This document shows positions 1-6,010 of a stretch of DNA of 12,644 bases, piece after piece. This DNA comes from DATJZH01 sp035499215 (GTDB lineage: Bacteria > Actinomycetota > Actinomycetes > Streptosporangiales > Streptosporangiaceae), in NCBI GenBank assembly GCA_035499215.1, contig DATJZH010000382.1, positions 1 through 12,644 of the forward strand. The letters run 5' to 3'. Each line of letters starts with the position of its first letter. Position 1 is the stretch's first letter. The notes under the pieces are model-generated. The model was not told the origin of the DNA. It made no database searches and saw nothing but the letters and a program-made list of their open reading frames with translations. The position numbers and the translations under genes were made by a program.

Positions 1-842
1 CACGGCACGCAGCCGTCGGCCTCGGCTGTTTCTCTCGCCATTACGTCGAGGTCGTCCAGGCTGAGAAACCGGATCAGGATGCAGTTGCTGCGGTGATACC
101 TGGCGATGCCGGGAACCACCACTACCTGCGCCTCGCCGCTCTTCGCAGGATCAGCGCCGGCGCCGGCCTCCGCGGCCGCGGGCGCCGCGGCTCTTGCCGT
201 CCCCCCGGCCGCCGGAGCTGTTGCCCGGGCTGTCGCCGGCGCTGGGCTGCCCGCCGCCGGGCTGCCCGGTCCTGGGCTGCCCGCCGCCGGGCTGCCCGCC
301 GCTGAGCCGGCCGGCCCTGGGCTGCCCGCCGCCGGGCTGCCCGGCCCTGGGCTGCCCGCCGCCGGGCTGCCCGCCGCTGGACTGGCCCGCCGGCCCGCAG
401 CAACCGGCCGCCCGGGTGGGGCCGCCTGGTCACCGCCGGCCGGCTGGCCGAGCAGGGCCGCCTGGTCACCGGATGAAGCCGGGCTGCTGGCCGGCCCGGC
501 ACCAGCGGGGCCGCTGGCGGGCCCGGCACCAGCTGCGGACAGAGACCCGGCCGGATCTGCATCGGCGCCGCGTCCGGGAATGACGATCAGCTGCCGGGTG
601 CCCTCAGGGTCGGAATGAGGGCCGCCCGCCGCAGTTGCCGATCGATGCGCCTGGCCAGTCCCTGGCGTGGCCCCGAAGATCTCTTCGCGCCAGATCACCA
701 CGAAAATGACCAGCATAACCAGAGCAAGCGCCGCCACGCCGATAGCCAGGTAGACAACCAGCAGGCTGCTAGTGAGAACCCCCCCTACTAGCAGCCCGAC
801 TGCTACTACCACAACCGAAAGGACAGCACCGAACCGGATCAC
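1..842 (-). CDS. Unnamed two-helix membrane protein with Pro/Ala-rich repeat tail and YHxxxC domain (3' end cut)
   Basis: The frame is open from a GTG at 842 to the window edge: 280 residues, then the bases TG of the next codon. GGAG lies 7 nt upstream, and an in-frame TAA five codons above the GTG limits the start choice. Residues 4-24 and 27-51 are strongly hydrophobic and form a probable helical hairpin, followed by WREE. Residues 83-90 read RQLIVIPG. Residues about 100-235 are low complexity in Pro, Ala, Gly and Ser, with pentapeptide repeats at 154-203. Residues 239-246 read QVVVVPGI, followed by ARYHRSNC (247-254), an acidic Leu/Asp stretch, and GCVP (277-280). The YHxxxC...A...GCxP(C) pattern resembles Ada-type zinc-binding modules, and the cut codon TG_ fits a Cys. 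It starts 40 nt after divIVA, so co-transcription is likely. The function is unknown. Both helices and the C-terminal motif make this a confident gene despite the low-complexity middle. Confidence 0.82.
   Translation of the reverse strand, partial: MIRFGAVLSVVVVAVGLLVGGVLTSSLLVVYLAIGVAALALVMLVIFVVIWREEIFGATPGTGQAHRSATAAGGPHSDPEGTRQLIVIPGRGADADPAGSLSAAGAGPASGPAGAGPASSPASSGDQAALLGQPAGGDQAAPPGRPVAAGRRASPAAGSPAAGSPGPGSPAAGSPGPAGSAAGSPAAGSPGPGSPAAGSPAPATARATAPAAGGTARAAAPAAAEAGAGADPAKSGEAQVVVVPGIARYHRSNCILIRFLSLDDLDVMARETAEADGCVP
234..383 (-). repeat. Ten 15-bp tandem units encoding a Ser-Pro-Ala-Ala-Gly type pentapeptide
   Basis: On the minus strand the units code, in order, SPAAG, SPAAG, SPGPG, SPAAG, SPGPA, GSAAG, SPAAG, SPGPG, SPAAG, SPAPA (residues 154-203 of the unnamed protein). 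On the plus strand the core unit reads gctgcccgccgccgg, and it alternates with a variant carrying ggccctg or ggtcctg, giving a partial 30-bp higher-order period. All units keep the reading frame, so copy number can change without breaking the gene. Confidence 0.9.
419..471. repeat. 17-bp direct repeat pair within the low-complexity tail
   Basis: The 17-mer gggccgcctggtcaccg occurs at 419-435 and again at 455-471, offset by 36 bp (12 codons). On the minus strand both copies encode GDQAA followed by different residues. It is a second, older-looking internal duplication next to the 15-bp tandem array. Confidence 0.85.
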
Positions 843-882
843 GAGCGAACTCCATTACCGAGGATGGAGCAGAGCGGCGGAA

Positions 883-1746
883 TTACCGCCGGTCGTGCTG
901 GCCACTATCGGCAGGGTGGAATCCCCCATTATGCGCCACCGGCTCGGGAACGCCCGCGTACGAGGCCGATGCCGATGCCGAGGACGATCCGCCATTACGG
1001 GGATCCATCCGGCCCATTCCGGCTGGCACCGCAGACTGTGGGCCGGTGGCAACCGCCGGGAACACCCCGGTGTCGGCCGAGCCTGCGTCAAGATCGCGCA
1101 GCTGGCCTTCCAGGTACGCCTTCAGCCTGCTGCGGTACTCGCGCTCAAATGCCCGCAGGTCGTCCACGCGCCGCTCGAGTTCCTCGCGCGACTGGACCAG
1201 GGAGCCCATCGCCTGACGATGCCGCTCCTGCGCATCCCGCTCCAGGCTCTCCGCGCGCGCCCTGGCGTCGCTAGTGACCTGCTCGGACTGGCGACGGGCC
1301 TTCGTCAGCAGGTCGTCGGCCTCGCGCCTGGCCCGGCCAAGCGTCTCGTCGGCCTCACGCCGGGCGTCGGCGATCGCCTGATCGGCGGTCTGCTGAGCCA
1401 GCGCGAGGACACGAGCCGCCGTGTCCATGCTGTCCTCGGCGGGCTTCCTGCTGCCCATCATGACTGGCTCGGGCCTGCGCTCCGGCTGCGGCTCGGCGGA
1501 CATGAGCTCCGTCGCCGGCTCGATGTGCGGAGCATTCAGTGTGGCAGCCGGCGCCTTGCTGGCGCCCCCGCCTCCGCGCAGTACCTCGGCTAGCTTCGCC
1601 CGGAGCTCCTCGTTCTCCTGAATGAGCCGGTCGAGCTCGGCCTCGACTTCGTCGAGGAACGCGTCGACTTCTTCTTCGTCGTAGCCGGGCCTGAGCCTGG
1701 TCGTGCTGAACTGCTTGTTCCGCACATCCGCGGGCGTCAGTGGCAT
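883..1746 (-). CDS. divIVA: DivIVA/Wag31 polar growth and cell-pole organising protein
   Basis: The protein has 287 residues. The N-terminal lipid-binding domain is clear: MPLTPADVRNKQF, then TTRLRPGYDEEEVDAFLDEVE (together residues 1-35), followed by a short coiled coil to about 56. A flexible linker with Ala, Pro and Glu spans about 58-107. A long charged coiled coil at 110-222 includes tandem ARREAD segments. The tail (223-287) is Gly/Ser/Ala-rich. In actinobacteria this protein oligomerises at negatively curved membrane, marks poles and directs apical wall synthesis. AAGGAG lies 9 nt before the ATG. It follows yggT by 44 nt and precedes the unnamed membrane gene by 40 nt. Identification is firm; wag31 is the mycobacterial name for the same protein. 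Confidence 0.97.
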   Translation of the reverse strand: MPLTPADVRNKQFSTTRLRPGYDEEEVDAFLDEVEAELDRLIQENEELRAKLAEVLRGGGGASKAPAATLNAPHIEPATELMSAEPQPERRPEPVMMGSRKPAEDSMDTAARVLALAQQTADQAIADARREADETLGRARREADDLLTKARRQSEQVTSDARARAESLERDAQERHRQAMGSLVQSREELERRVDDLRAFEREYRSRLKAYLEGQLRDLDAGSADTGVFPAVATGPQSAVPAGMGRMDPRNGGSSSASASASYAGVPEPVAHNGGFHPADSGQHDRR

Positions 1747-1763
1747 GTCTCTCTTCTCCTTGG

Positions 1764-1784
1764 AGCGTGGTCCCTACGGACGCT
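1764..1784 (-). other. Small imperfect hairpin just upstream of the divIVA ribosome binding site
   Basis: On the minus strand AGCG pairs with CGCT and TCC with GGA around a GTAG loop, leaving a 3-nt CCA bulge. It lies directly before AAGGAG at 1756-1761. It could affect divIVA translation, but it is short and may be chance. Confidence 0.3.
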
Positions 1785-1803
1785 ACCCGATCACAGCCGT
1801 TCC
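1778..1803 (-). promoter_or_regulatory. Weak ECF-sigma-like promoter candidate for divIVA
   Basis: GGAAC (1803-1799) and CGTCC (1782-1778) are separated by 16 nt, the general form of ECF sigma promoters (AAC element, then CGTC). It overlaps the end of yggT and would give a short leader before the divIVA start. The elements are short in a GC-rich genome, so chance is a real alternative. Confidence 0.22.
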
Positions 1804-2075
1804 ACGACCTGCAACAGCACTAGTACCACCAAGAACAGCAGCATGAAGCTGAGGTCAAGAGCAACACTACCGAGCCTGATGGACGGAATGTAGCGCCTTA
1901 GCAATCTGAGTGGGGGGTCAGTTGCCGTATAGCAGGCCTCAGCGATCACCAGGACGATCCCGGAAGGGTGCCATGACCTGGAGTATGCCTGTATCCAGCT
2001 GATGATGAGACGTCCGATCAGGAGCAGCAGGTAAAAAGAGAGCAGATAGGTCAGCACCAGCTTTGCGATGTCCAC
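1791..2075 (-). CDS. YggT-family small integral membrane protein
   Basis: The protein has 94 residues and starts with GTG (MDIAKLVLTYLL). A hydrophobic segment at about 4-27 and a second at about 70-92 flank a loop containing SWIQAYSRSW and TDPPLRLLRRYIPS. The DPPLRxLRRxIP motif is typical of the YggT family, which sits next to sepF and divIVA in many Gram-positive genomes. Its biochemical role is not established; context suggests a membrane function linked to division or polar growth. No strong Shine-Dalgarno is visible: GAGG lies about 16 nt upstream and GGGCGGGG adjoins the start. Codon use is odd for this window, with ATA, AGA, two CTA, three TTG and three AGG codons in 94, whereas its neighbours use mostly C- or G-ending codons. 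Confidence 0.93.
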   Translation of the reverse strand: MDIAKLVLTYLLSFYLLLLIGRLIISWIQAYSRSWHPSGIVLVIAEACYTATDPPLRLLRRYIPSIRLGSVALDLSFMLLFLVVLVLLQVVERL

Positions 2076-2151
2076 ATCCCCGCCCTAACCTCACGGCGGA
2101 TGCCTGGATGGCCACCTTGGTTGCCGTGCCGCGCCGTTCGTTGCGAGTTGT

Positions 2152-2670
2152 CTAGCTCTGGTTGAAGAAATCGCGTTCCGCGATGCGGGCTTTGTCCTCG
2201 GCCGCGACTTCCACGTTCGCCGGGGACAGCAGGAACACCTTGTTGGTGACCCGCTCAATGCTCCCGCGCAACCCGAAGATCAGGCCTGCCGAGAAGTCGA
2301 CGAGGCGCTTGGCATCGCTGTCGACCATCTCCGTCAGGTTCATGATCACCGGAGTGCCCTCACGGAAGTGCTCTCCGATCGTACGAGCTTCATTGTACGT
2401 GCGCGGATGCAAGGTGGTGATACGCGTCAGATCAGTGGTCTGAATCTGCGGCGCGCTCGCGTGCTCGGCCGCCAGCCGACCGTGGTCGGGCCCGCCGTCG
2501 CCATTGACGATCGCGTGGCTAGCCGGCCTGTCATCCTGCTCAGGAACCTCGGCGCCGTACTCGTCGTACTCTTCGTCTGAGCCGTATTCGTCCTGGTAGC
2601 CATCTTCGAACCGGTGATCGTCCTCTACCAGGCCGAGATAGACCGCCATCTTGCGCATACCGCTGGCCAT
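2152..2670 (-). CDS. sepF: SepF, membrane anchor and assembly factor of the Z-ring
   Basis: The protein has 172 residues from the chosen ATG (MASGMRKMAVYLGLVEDD), which has GGAGG 7 nt upstream; an in-frame start 11 codons earlier lacks this support. Residues 1-15 form the amphipathic membrane-binding helix. Residues about 16-75 are an acidic, disordered linker rich in Asp, Glu and Tyr. Residues about 83-165 are the SepF core with TYNEARTIGEHFREGTPVI and FSAGLIFGLRGSIERV, which dimerises and binds the FtsZ C-terminal tail. Actinobacteria lack FtsA, so SepF is the usual FtsZ membrane tether there. It lies 63 nt after the yggS-type gene and 76 nt before yggT, downstream of ftsZ as is usual in this phylum. 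Confidence 0.96.
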   Translation of the reverse strand: MASGMRKMAVYLGLVEDDHRFEDGYQDEYGSDEEYDEYGAEVPEQDDRPASHAIVNGDGGPDHGRLAAEHASAPQIQTTDLTRITTLHPRTYNEARTIGEHFREGTPVIMNLTEMVDSDAKRLVDFSAGLIFGLRGSIERVTNKVFLLSPANVEVAAEDKARIAERDFFNQS

Positions 2671-2733
2671 CTGCTGCCCTCCGTCATGCCTGCCTGGCGG
2701 CACCGCGCCAGTACGCGGCCCACGCGTCGGACA

Positions 2734-3459
2734 TTACCTGACGAACGCCCGCCGGCCGCCGAGCAACGCCGTACCAATGCGCACGTGTGTCGCGCCCGCC
2801 GCGATCGCCTCCTCCAGGTCGCCGCTCATGCCCGCCGAGATGATGGCGGCCGCGGGGTGCGCGGCTCGCACCCGCTGCGCCATCTCGCCGAGCTTGCCGA
2901 ACGCCGCCGCGGGCGTGACCCCGATCGGCGCGACCGCCATCACGCCGCCGAGGCGCAGGCCGCCCTCGCCCGCCACGGCGTCGGCGAGCGGCAGAACGTC
3001 GGCGGCCATGGCGCCGCCCCGGCGGGAATCGCCGTCCAGGCTGATCTGCAGCAGGCAGGTGATGACGCGCCCGGCAGCCCTGGCCCTGGAGCCGAGCGCG
3101 GCCACCAGCCGCAGCCGGTCAACTGAGTGGATCACGTCGGCGTAGCGCACCACGCTCGCGCACTTGTTCACCTGCAGCTGACCGACGAAATGCCAGGTCA
3201 GCAGCAGCCCGAGCGCGGCGCATTCGGCCGCCTTGACCGCCGCCTCCTGATCCCTGTTCTCCCCCACCTCGGTCACGCCCAGCGCACTGAGCAGCCGGAT
3301 GTCAGAGACAGGGAACGTCTTGGTGACCGCGATCAGCGTGACCTCACCGGGGTCCCTGGCCGCGGCAGCGCAGGCGGCGGCGATCCTTGCCCGCACCGCG
3401 TCCAGGTGCCGGCTCAGCTCGGCCCCGCGATCGCGGTCGCCGGCGGGCGGGCCGCTCAC
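2734..3459 (-). CDS. YggS/PLPBP-family pyridoxal phosphate homeostasis protein
   Basis: The protein has 241 residues from a GTG 7 nt after the pgeF stop. This start gives the usual family length (about 230-240); extending upstream would add 35 Gly/Pro-rich residues overlapping pgeF. The fold is a single TIM-barrel domain like the N-terminal domain of alanine racemase. Family motifs visible are TLIAVTKTFP with the PLP-binding Lys at 47, GENRDQEA (67-73), WHFVGQLQVNK (89-99), IHSVDR, the segment LDGDSRRGG, and AGMSGDLEEAI near the C-terminus followed by THVRIGTALLGGRR. Members bind PLP, are not known to be enzymes, and affect vitamin B6 and amino-acid balance. There is no clear Shine-Dalgarno, so translation may depend on reinitiation after pgeF. 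The gene is often found between ftsZ and sepF; the reason is unknown. Confidence 0.94.
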   Translation of the reverse strand: MSGPPAGDRDRGAELSRHLDAVRARIAAACAAAARDPGEVTLIAVTKTFPVSDIRLLSALGVTEVGENRDQEAAVKAAECAALGLLLTWHFVGQLQVNKCASVVRYADVIHSVDRLRLVAALGSRARAAGRVITCLLQISLDGDSRRGGAMAADVLPLADAVAGEGGLRLGGVMAVAPIGVTPAAAFGKLGEMAQRVRAAHPAAAIISAGMSGDLEEAIAAGATHVRIGTALLGGRRAFVR

Positions 3460-3466
3460 CGGCGCG

Positions 3467-4222
3467 TCACGAGGTGAGCCAGATGAGCCCGGCGAACCTC
3501 CCGGTCCGCCCGTCGCGCCGGTACGAGTAAAGGTCCGCTGTCTCGGCGGTGCACCGCCGGTCACCGCTGACCTGCCCGACCCCGGCAGCGGCTAGCTGCG
3601 TCTCGACACCGGCCCGGATGTCGATCCCGGCGGTTCCCGCGGCGGTGACCCGGCCGGCGGCGGGAACAGCGGCGGCCACCTGGTCTCTCAGCTGCGCCGG
3701 GACCTCGTAGCAGGCGCCGCAGATGGCTGGCCCGATGACCGCGTGCATCCGGCCGGGATCTGCTCCTGCCCCCGTCAGGGCCGCGACCAGCGCAGGCACC
3801 ACGCCGGCGGCCATGCCGTCGCGGCCAGCATGAGCGGCTCCCACGAGCCGTGCCACCGGATCGGCGATCAGGACGGGAGCGCAGTCGGCGACCAGCACGC
3901 CCAGGGCGAGATCCGGCGCGTCAGTGAACATCGCGTCAGCGGTCGGCGGCGCCTGCCCGGGGATCATGCGGCTGACGGCGCAGCCGTGCACCTGGTGCAT
4001 CCAGGACATACCCGCGGCGCCGAGTCCGCAGGCAGCGGCCACAAGCTGCCTGTTACGGACGGTGGCCGCGGGATCATCCCCGACAGCCGTGCTCAGGTTG
4101 AGCCCGGCGAACGGCGCCCGGCTGACGCCACCGCCGCGGCCGGTGAACAGGGCGAGCACGCCCTTGCACAACTCGAATGGCTGCCACGGGCTGCCCGCAT
4201 CCTGGCCGGACCGGCCGCTCAC
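3467..4222 (-). CDS. pgeF: PgeF/YfiH-type multicopper-oxidase-fold protein (purine nucleoside phosphorylase/peptidoglycan editing family)
   Basis: The protein has 251 residues, the usual size for the family. The metal-binding residues of the family are visible: His79 in HQVHG, Cys114 in VADCAPVLI and His131 in AAHAGRDGM. Other signatures are GPAICGACYEVP (164-175) and YSYRRDGRTGRFAGLIW near the end. E. coli YfiH/PgeF is reported to correct muropeptide precursors that carry L-Ser in place of L-Ala, and homologues act on purine nucleosides; which applies here is inference. The GTG start overlaps the ftsZ stop by 4 nt (GTGA), implying translational coupling to ftsZ. Placement in a wall-precursor cluster fits a peptidoglycan quality-control role. 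Confidence 0.92.
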   Translation of the reverse strand: MSGRSGQDAGSPWQPFELCKGVLALFTGRGGGVSRAPFAGLNLSTAVGDDPAATVRNRQLVAAACGLGAAGMSWMHQVHGCAVSRMIPGQAPPTADAMFTDAPDLALGVLVADCAPVLIADPVARLVGAAHAGRDGMAAGVVPALVAALTGAGADPGRMHAVIGPAICGACYEVPAQLRDQVAAAVPAAGRVTAAGTAGIDIRAGVETQLAAAGVGQVSGDRRCTAETADLYSYRRDGRTGRFAGLIWLTS

Positions 4223-5661
4223 TTCAGGAAATCGGGCACGTCGAGCTCGTCGTCCTCCTCGAATACCACCGACCGGCGCCGGCTGCTCGCGCTGTCTGGA
4301 ATGCGCGCGGCAGCGGAATCAGTCGCGGCAGGCATGGCGCCCAGCTTGTCCCTGGCGGCATACGCAGAAGTTCCCGGATCGGGCCGCGGCGGCGGGACTC
4401 TGTCGATGCGCGCCGTATCCTGGTCTGCCGGGCTCGAGGTGTCCGTCCGGGCTTCCTCCGCTGCCGCCGCGGCGTCCGCGAGCGCCGCAGCCTCGGCGAT
4501 GCTGGCTGCGTCAGCCGCAGCCGCCGGAATCGGCGGTGCCGGGGATTCCGCCGCCGGTGCCGCGGTCAGCTGGCTCGCTGGCGCGGGAGCCGGCGAAGCG
4601 TCGGCGGTCTGCTCAGGACGCGCTAGCGGCCGCCAGTTCCCGGTCGCGGTGTATCCGTTGGCGGGAACGGGCGGCGCACCGAGCCCGGCGGCCGACCGCC
4701 CCTGCCTCGGCCGGCCGCCCTCGTCGAACCCCGCGGCGATCACCGTCACGCGGACCTCGTCGCCGAGCGCGTCGTCGATGACCGCGCCGAAGATGATGTT
4801 CGCGTCCGGCGCCGCCGAGTTGGCGACCAGCTGCGCAGCCTCGTTGATCTCGAAGAGCCCGAGATCGGAGCCGCCCTGGATGGACAGCAGCACGCCGTGC
4901 GCGCCGTCGATGCTCGCCTCCAGCAGCGGGCTGGAGATCGCCATTTCGGCGGCCGCGACTGACCGGTCGTCACCCCGGGCCGAGCCGATGCCCATCAGCG
5001 CCGAACCGGCCCCGGACATGACCGACTTGACGTCGGCGAAGTCCAGGTTGATCAGGCCCGGTGTAGTGATCAGGTCGGTGATTCCCTGAACACCGGAGAG
5101 CAGCACCTGGTCGGCGGCCTTGAAGGCATCAAGCACGCTGACATGCCGGTCGGAGATGGACAGCAGCCGGTCATTGGGGATGACGATGAGCGTGTCCACT
5201 TCTTCGCGGAGGCGCTCGATGCCGTAATCCGCCTGTGCCGCCCGGCGCTTGCCCTCGAAGCCGAACGGCCGGGTGACGACGCCGATCGTCAGGGCGCCGA
5301 GCGAGCGCGCGACGTTGGCCACGACCGGCGCACCACCGGTCCCGGTGCCGCCGCCCTCGCCCGCGGTGACGAAGACCATATCGGCCCCCTTGAGGACCTC
5401 CTCGATCTCCTCACGGTGATCCTCGGCTGCCTTGCTGCCGATGTCGGGGTTGGCACCCGCGCCCAGGCCCTTGGTGAGTTCCCGTCCGACGTCAAGCTTG
5501 ACGTCGGCATCACTCATCAGCAGCGCCTGAGCATCTGTGTTTATCGCGATGAACTCAACGCCCTTGAGTCCCTCTTCGATCATACGGTTTACGGCGTTGA
5601 CGCCGCCCCCGCCGATACCGACGACCTTGATGACCGCCAGGTAGTTATGCGGTGCTGCCAC
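4219..5661 (-). CDS. ftsZ: FtsZ, tubulin-like division GTPase
   Basis: The protein has 480 residues from GTG (MAAPHNYLAVIKVVG), the start conserved in actinobacterial FtsZ; the frame stays open 55 codons further upstream without homology. The GTP-binding core spans about 9-315, with GIGGGGVNAV (15-24), the tubulin signature GGGTGTG (103-109) and the T7 loop NLDFADV (205-211) that completes the neighbour's active site. The C-terminal peptide DDELDVPDFLK (470-480) binds SepF and other partners. The linker between them is about 155 residues, Ala/Pro-rich, with a predicted Ala-rich helix near 380-404. That makes the protein clearly longer than the roughly 380-400 residues of mycobacterial and Streptomyces FtsZ. 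GAAAGGG precedes the start by 9 nt, followed by CCTCC. It polymerises into the Z-ring at the septum. The 349-nt leader suggests its own promoter, besides read-through from ftsQ. Confidence 0.98.
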   Translation of the reverse strand: MAAPHNYLAVIKVVGIGGGGVNAVNRMIEEGLKGVEFIAINTDAQALLMSDADVKLDVGRELTKGLGAGANPDIGSKAAEDHREEIEEVLKGADMVFVTAGEGGGTGTGGAPVVANVARSLGALTIGVVTRPFGFEGKRRAAQADYGIERLREEVDTLIVIPNDRLLSISDRHVSVLDAFKAADQVLLSGVQGITDLITTPGLINLDFADVKSVMSGAGSALMGIGSARGDDRSVAAAEMAISSPLLEASIDGAHGVLLSIQGGSDLGLFEINEAAQLVANSAAPDANIIFGAVIDDALGDEVRVTVIAAGFDEGGRPRQGRSAAGLGAPPVPANGYTATGNWRPLARPEQTADASPAPAPASQLTAAPAAESPAPPIPAAAADAASIAEAAALADAAAAAEEARTDTSSPADQDTARIDRVPPPRPDPGTSAYAARDKLGAMPAATDSAAARIPDSASSRRRSVVFEEDDELDVPDFLK

Positions 5662-5770
5662 GAGGAGGGACCCTTTCCGCTTGTCTGCTATGTATCCGCT
5701 GGCCGCCGTCACCGTCGGCCACCCCGGCAAGCTCGGGAAGCTCTGCCCTGGCAGTCTGCCGGAGTATGCC

Positions 5771-5783
5771 GCCAAACTTTGGC
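5771..5783. promoter_or_regulatory. Perfect 13-bp dyad GCCAAA-N-TTTGGC in the ftsZ leader
   Basis: Two 6-bp arms around one central base give an operator-like palindrome about 110 nt upstream of the ftsZ start. The one-base centre is too tight for a stable RNA hairpin, which favours a DNA-level site if it is functional. Confidence 0.35.
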
Positions 5784-5821
5784 CGGGCTGCTTCCGCTTT
5801 TTCAGCGAGTCAACTCTCACC

Positions 5822-5832
5822 CTCAAGTTGAG
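5822..5832. promoter_or_regulatory. Perfect dyad CTCAA-N-TTGAG in the ftsZ leader
   Basis: Two 5-bp arms surround a single central base, 27-37 nt downstream of the predicted transcription start. It could be an operator half-site pair or simply chance. A related element, GAGAGTTGACTC, follows a few bases further on. Confidence 0.3.
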
Positions 5833-5865
5833 ATTTAGAGTATGCTAAGCTGCTGGCTGATAGGG

Positions 5866-5895
5866 ACAGTAGGGTTGCGCGCTGCCCGCGGTCAA
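5866..5895 (-). promoter_or_regulatory. SigA-like promoter candidate for ftsZ
   Basis: The -35 element TTGACC (5895-5890) and the -10 element TACTGT (5871-5866) are separated by 18 nt. Five of six bases match TTGACA, and the -10 fits the actinobacterial TANNNT form. Transcription would begin near 5859, leaving a leader of about 200 nt before the ftsZ GTG. Confidence 0.5.
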
Positions 5896-6010
5896 CTAAC
5901 TGCGCCCGAGCACGCCCGGCGTGTCGCGAAACGCCTGCCGGGCCGACGCGCCCGGCCCGGCGGGCTGCGGCGCACTGGCTGGAGCCCGCTCGGGCCGGCT
6001 GCTCATCTGG

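Larger units (their letters stand above)
5662..6010 (-). promoter_or_regulatory. ftsQ-ftsZ intergenic leader (349 nt)
   Basis: No gene is visible here. Read on the minus strand, the first 110 nt (6010-5900) are very GC-rich, then the sequence becomes A/T-richer around 5880-5760. It contains the promoter candidate at 5895-5866, the dyads at 5822-5832 and 5771-5783, an 8-mer GCATACTC occurring twice (near 5845-5838 and 5769-5762), and a GACAC pentamer at 5925-5921. Actinobacterial ftsZ is commonly controlled from this gap, so it is the most likely regulatory hub in the window. Confidence 0.7.

Noticed and set aside
234..383. CRISPR-like periodic repeat
   Set aside because: The units are 15 bp, directly adjacent without unique spacers, and keep a coding frame.
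106..618. Long plus-strand open frames over the GC-rich repeat region
   Set aside because: They are antisense shadows of the repeat-rich minus-strand gene; there is no ribosome site or recognisable domain, and GC-rich repeats keep all frames open.
3743..5089. 448-residue plus-strand open frame opposite pgeF and ftsZ
   Set aside because: It is fully antisense to two conserved genes and its composition mirrors their third-position bias; no domain is recognisable.
5662..5826. N-terminal extension of FtsZ to a TTG at 5826
   Set aside because: The conserved actinobacterial start MAAPxNYLAVIK lies at 5661, and the extension has no homology-like pattern and overlaps regulatory-looking sequence.
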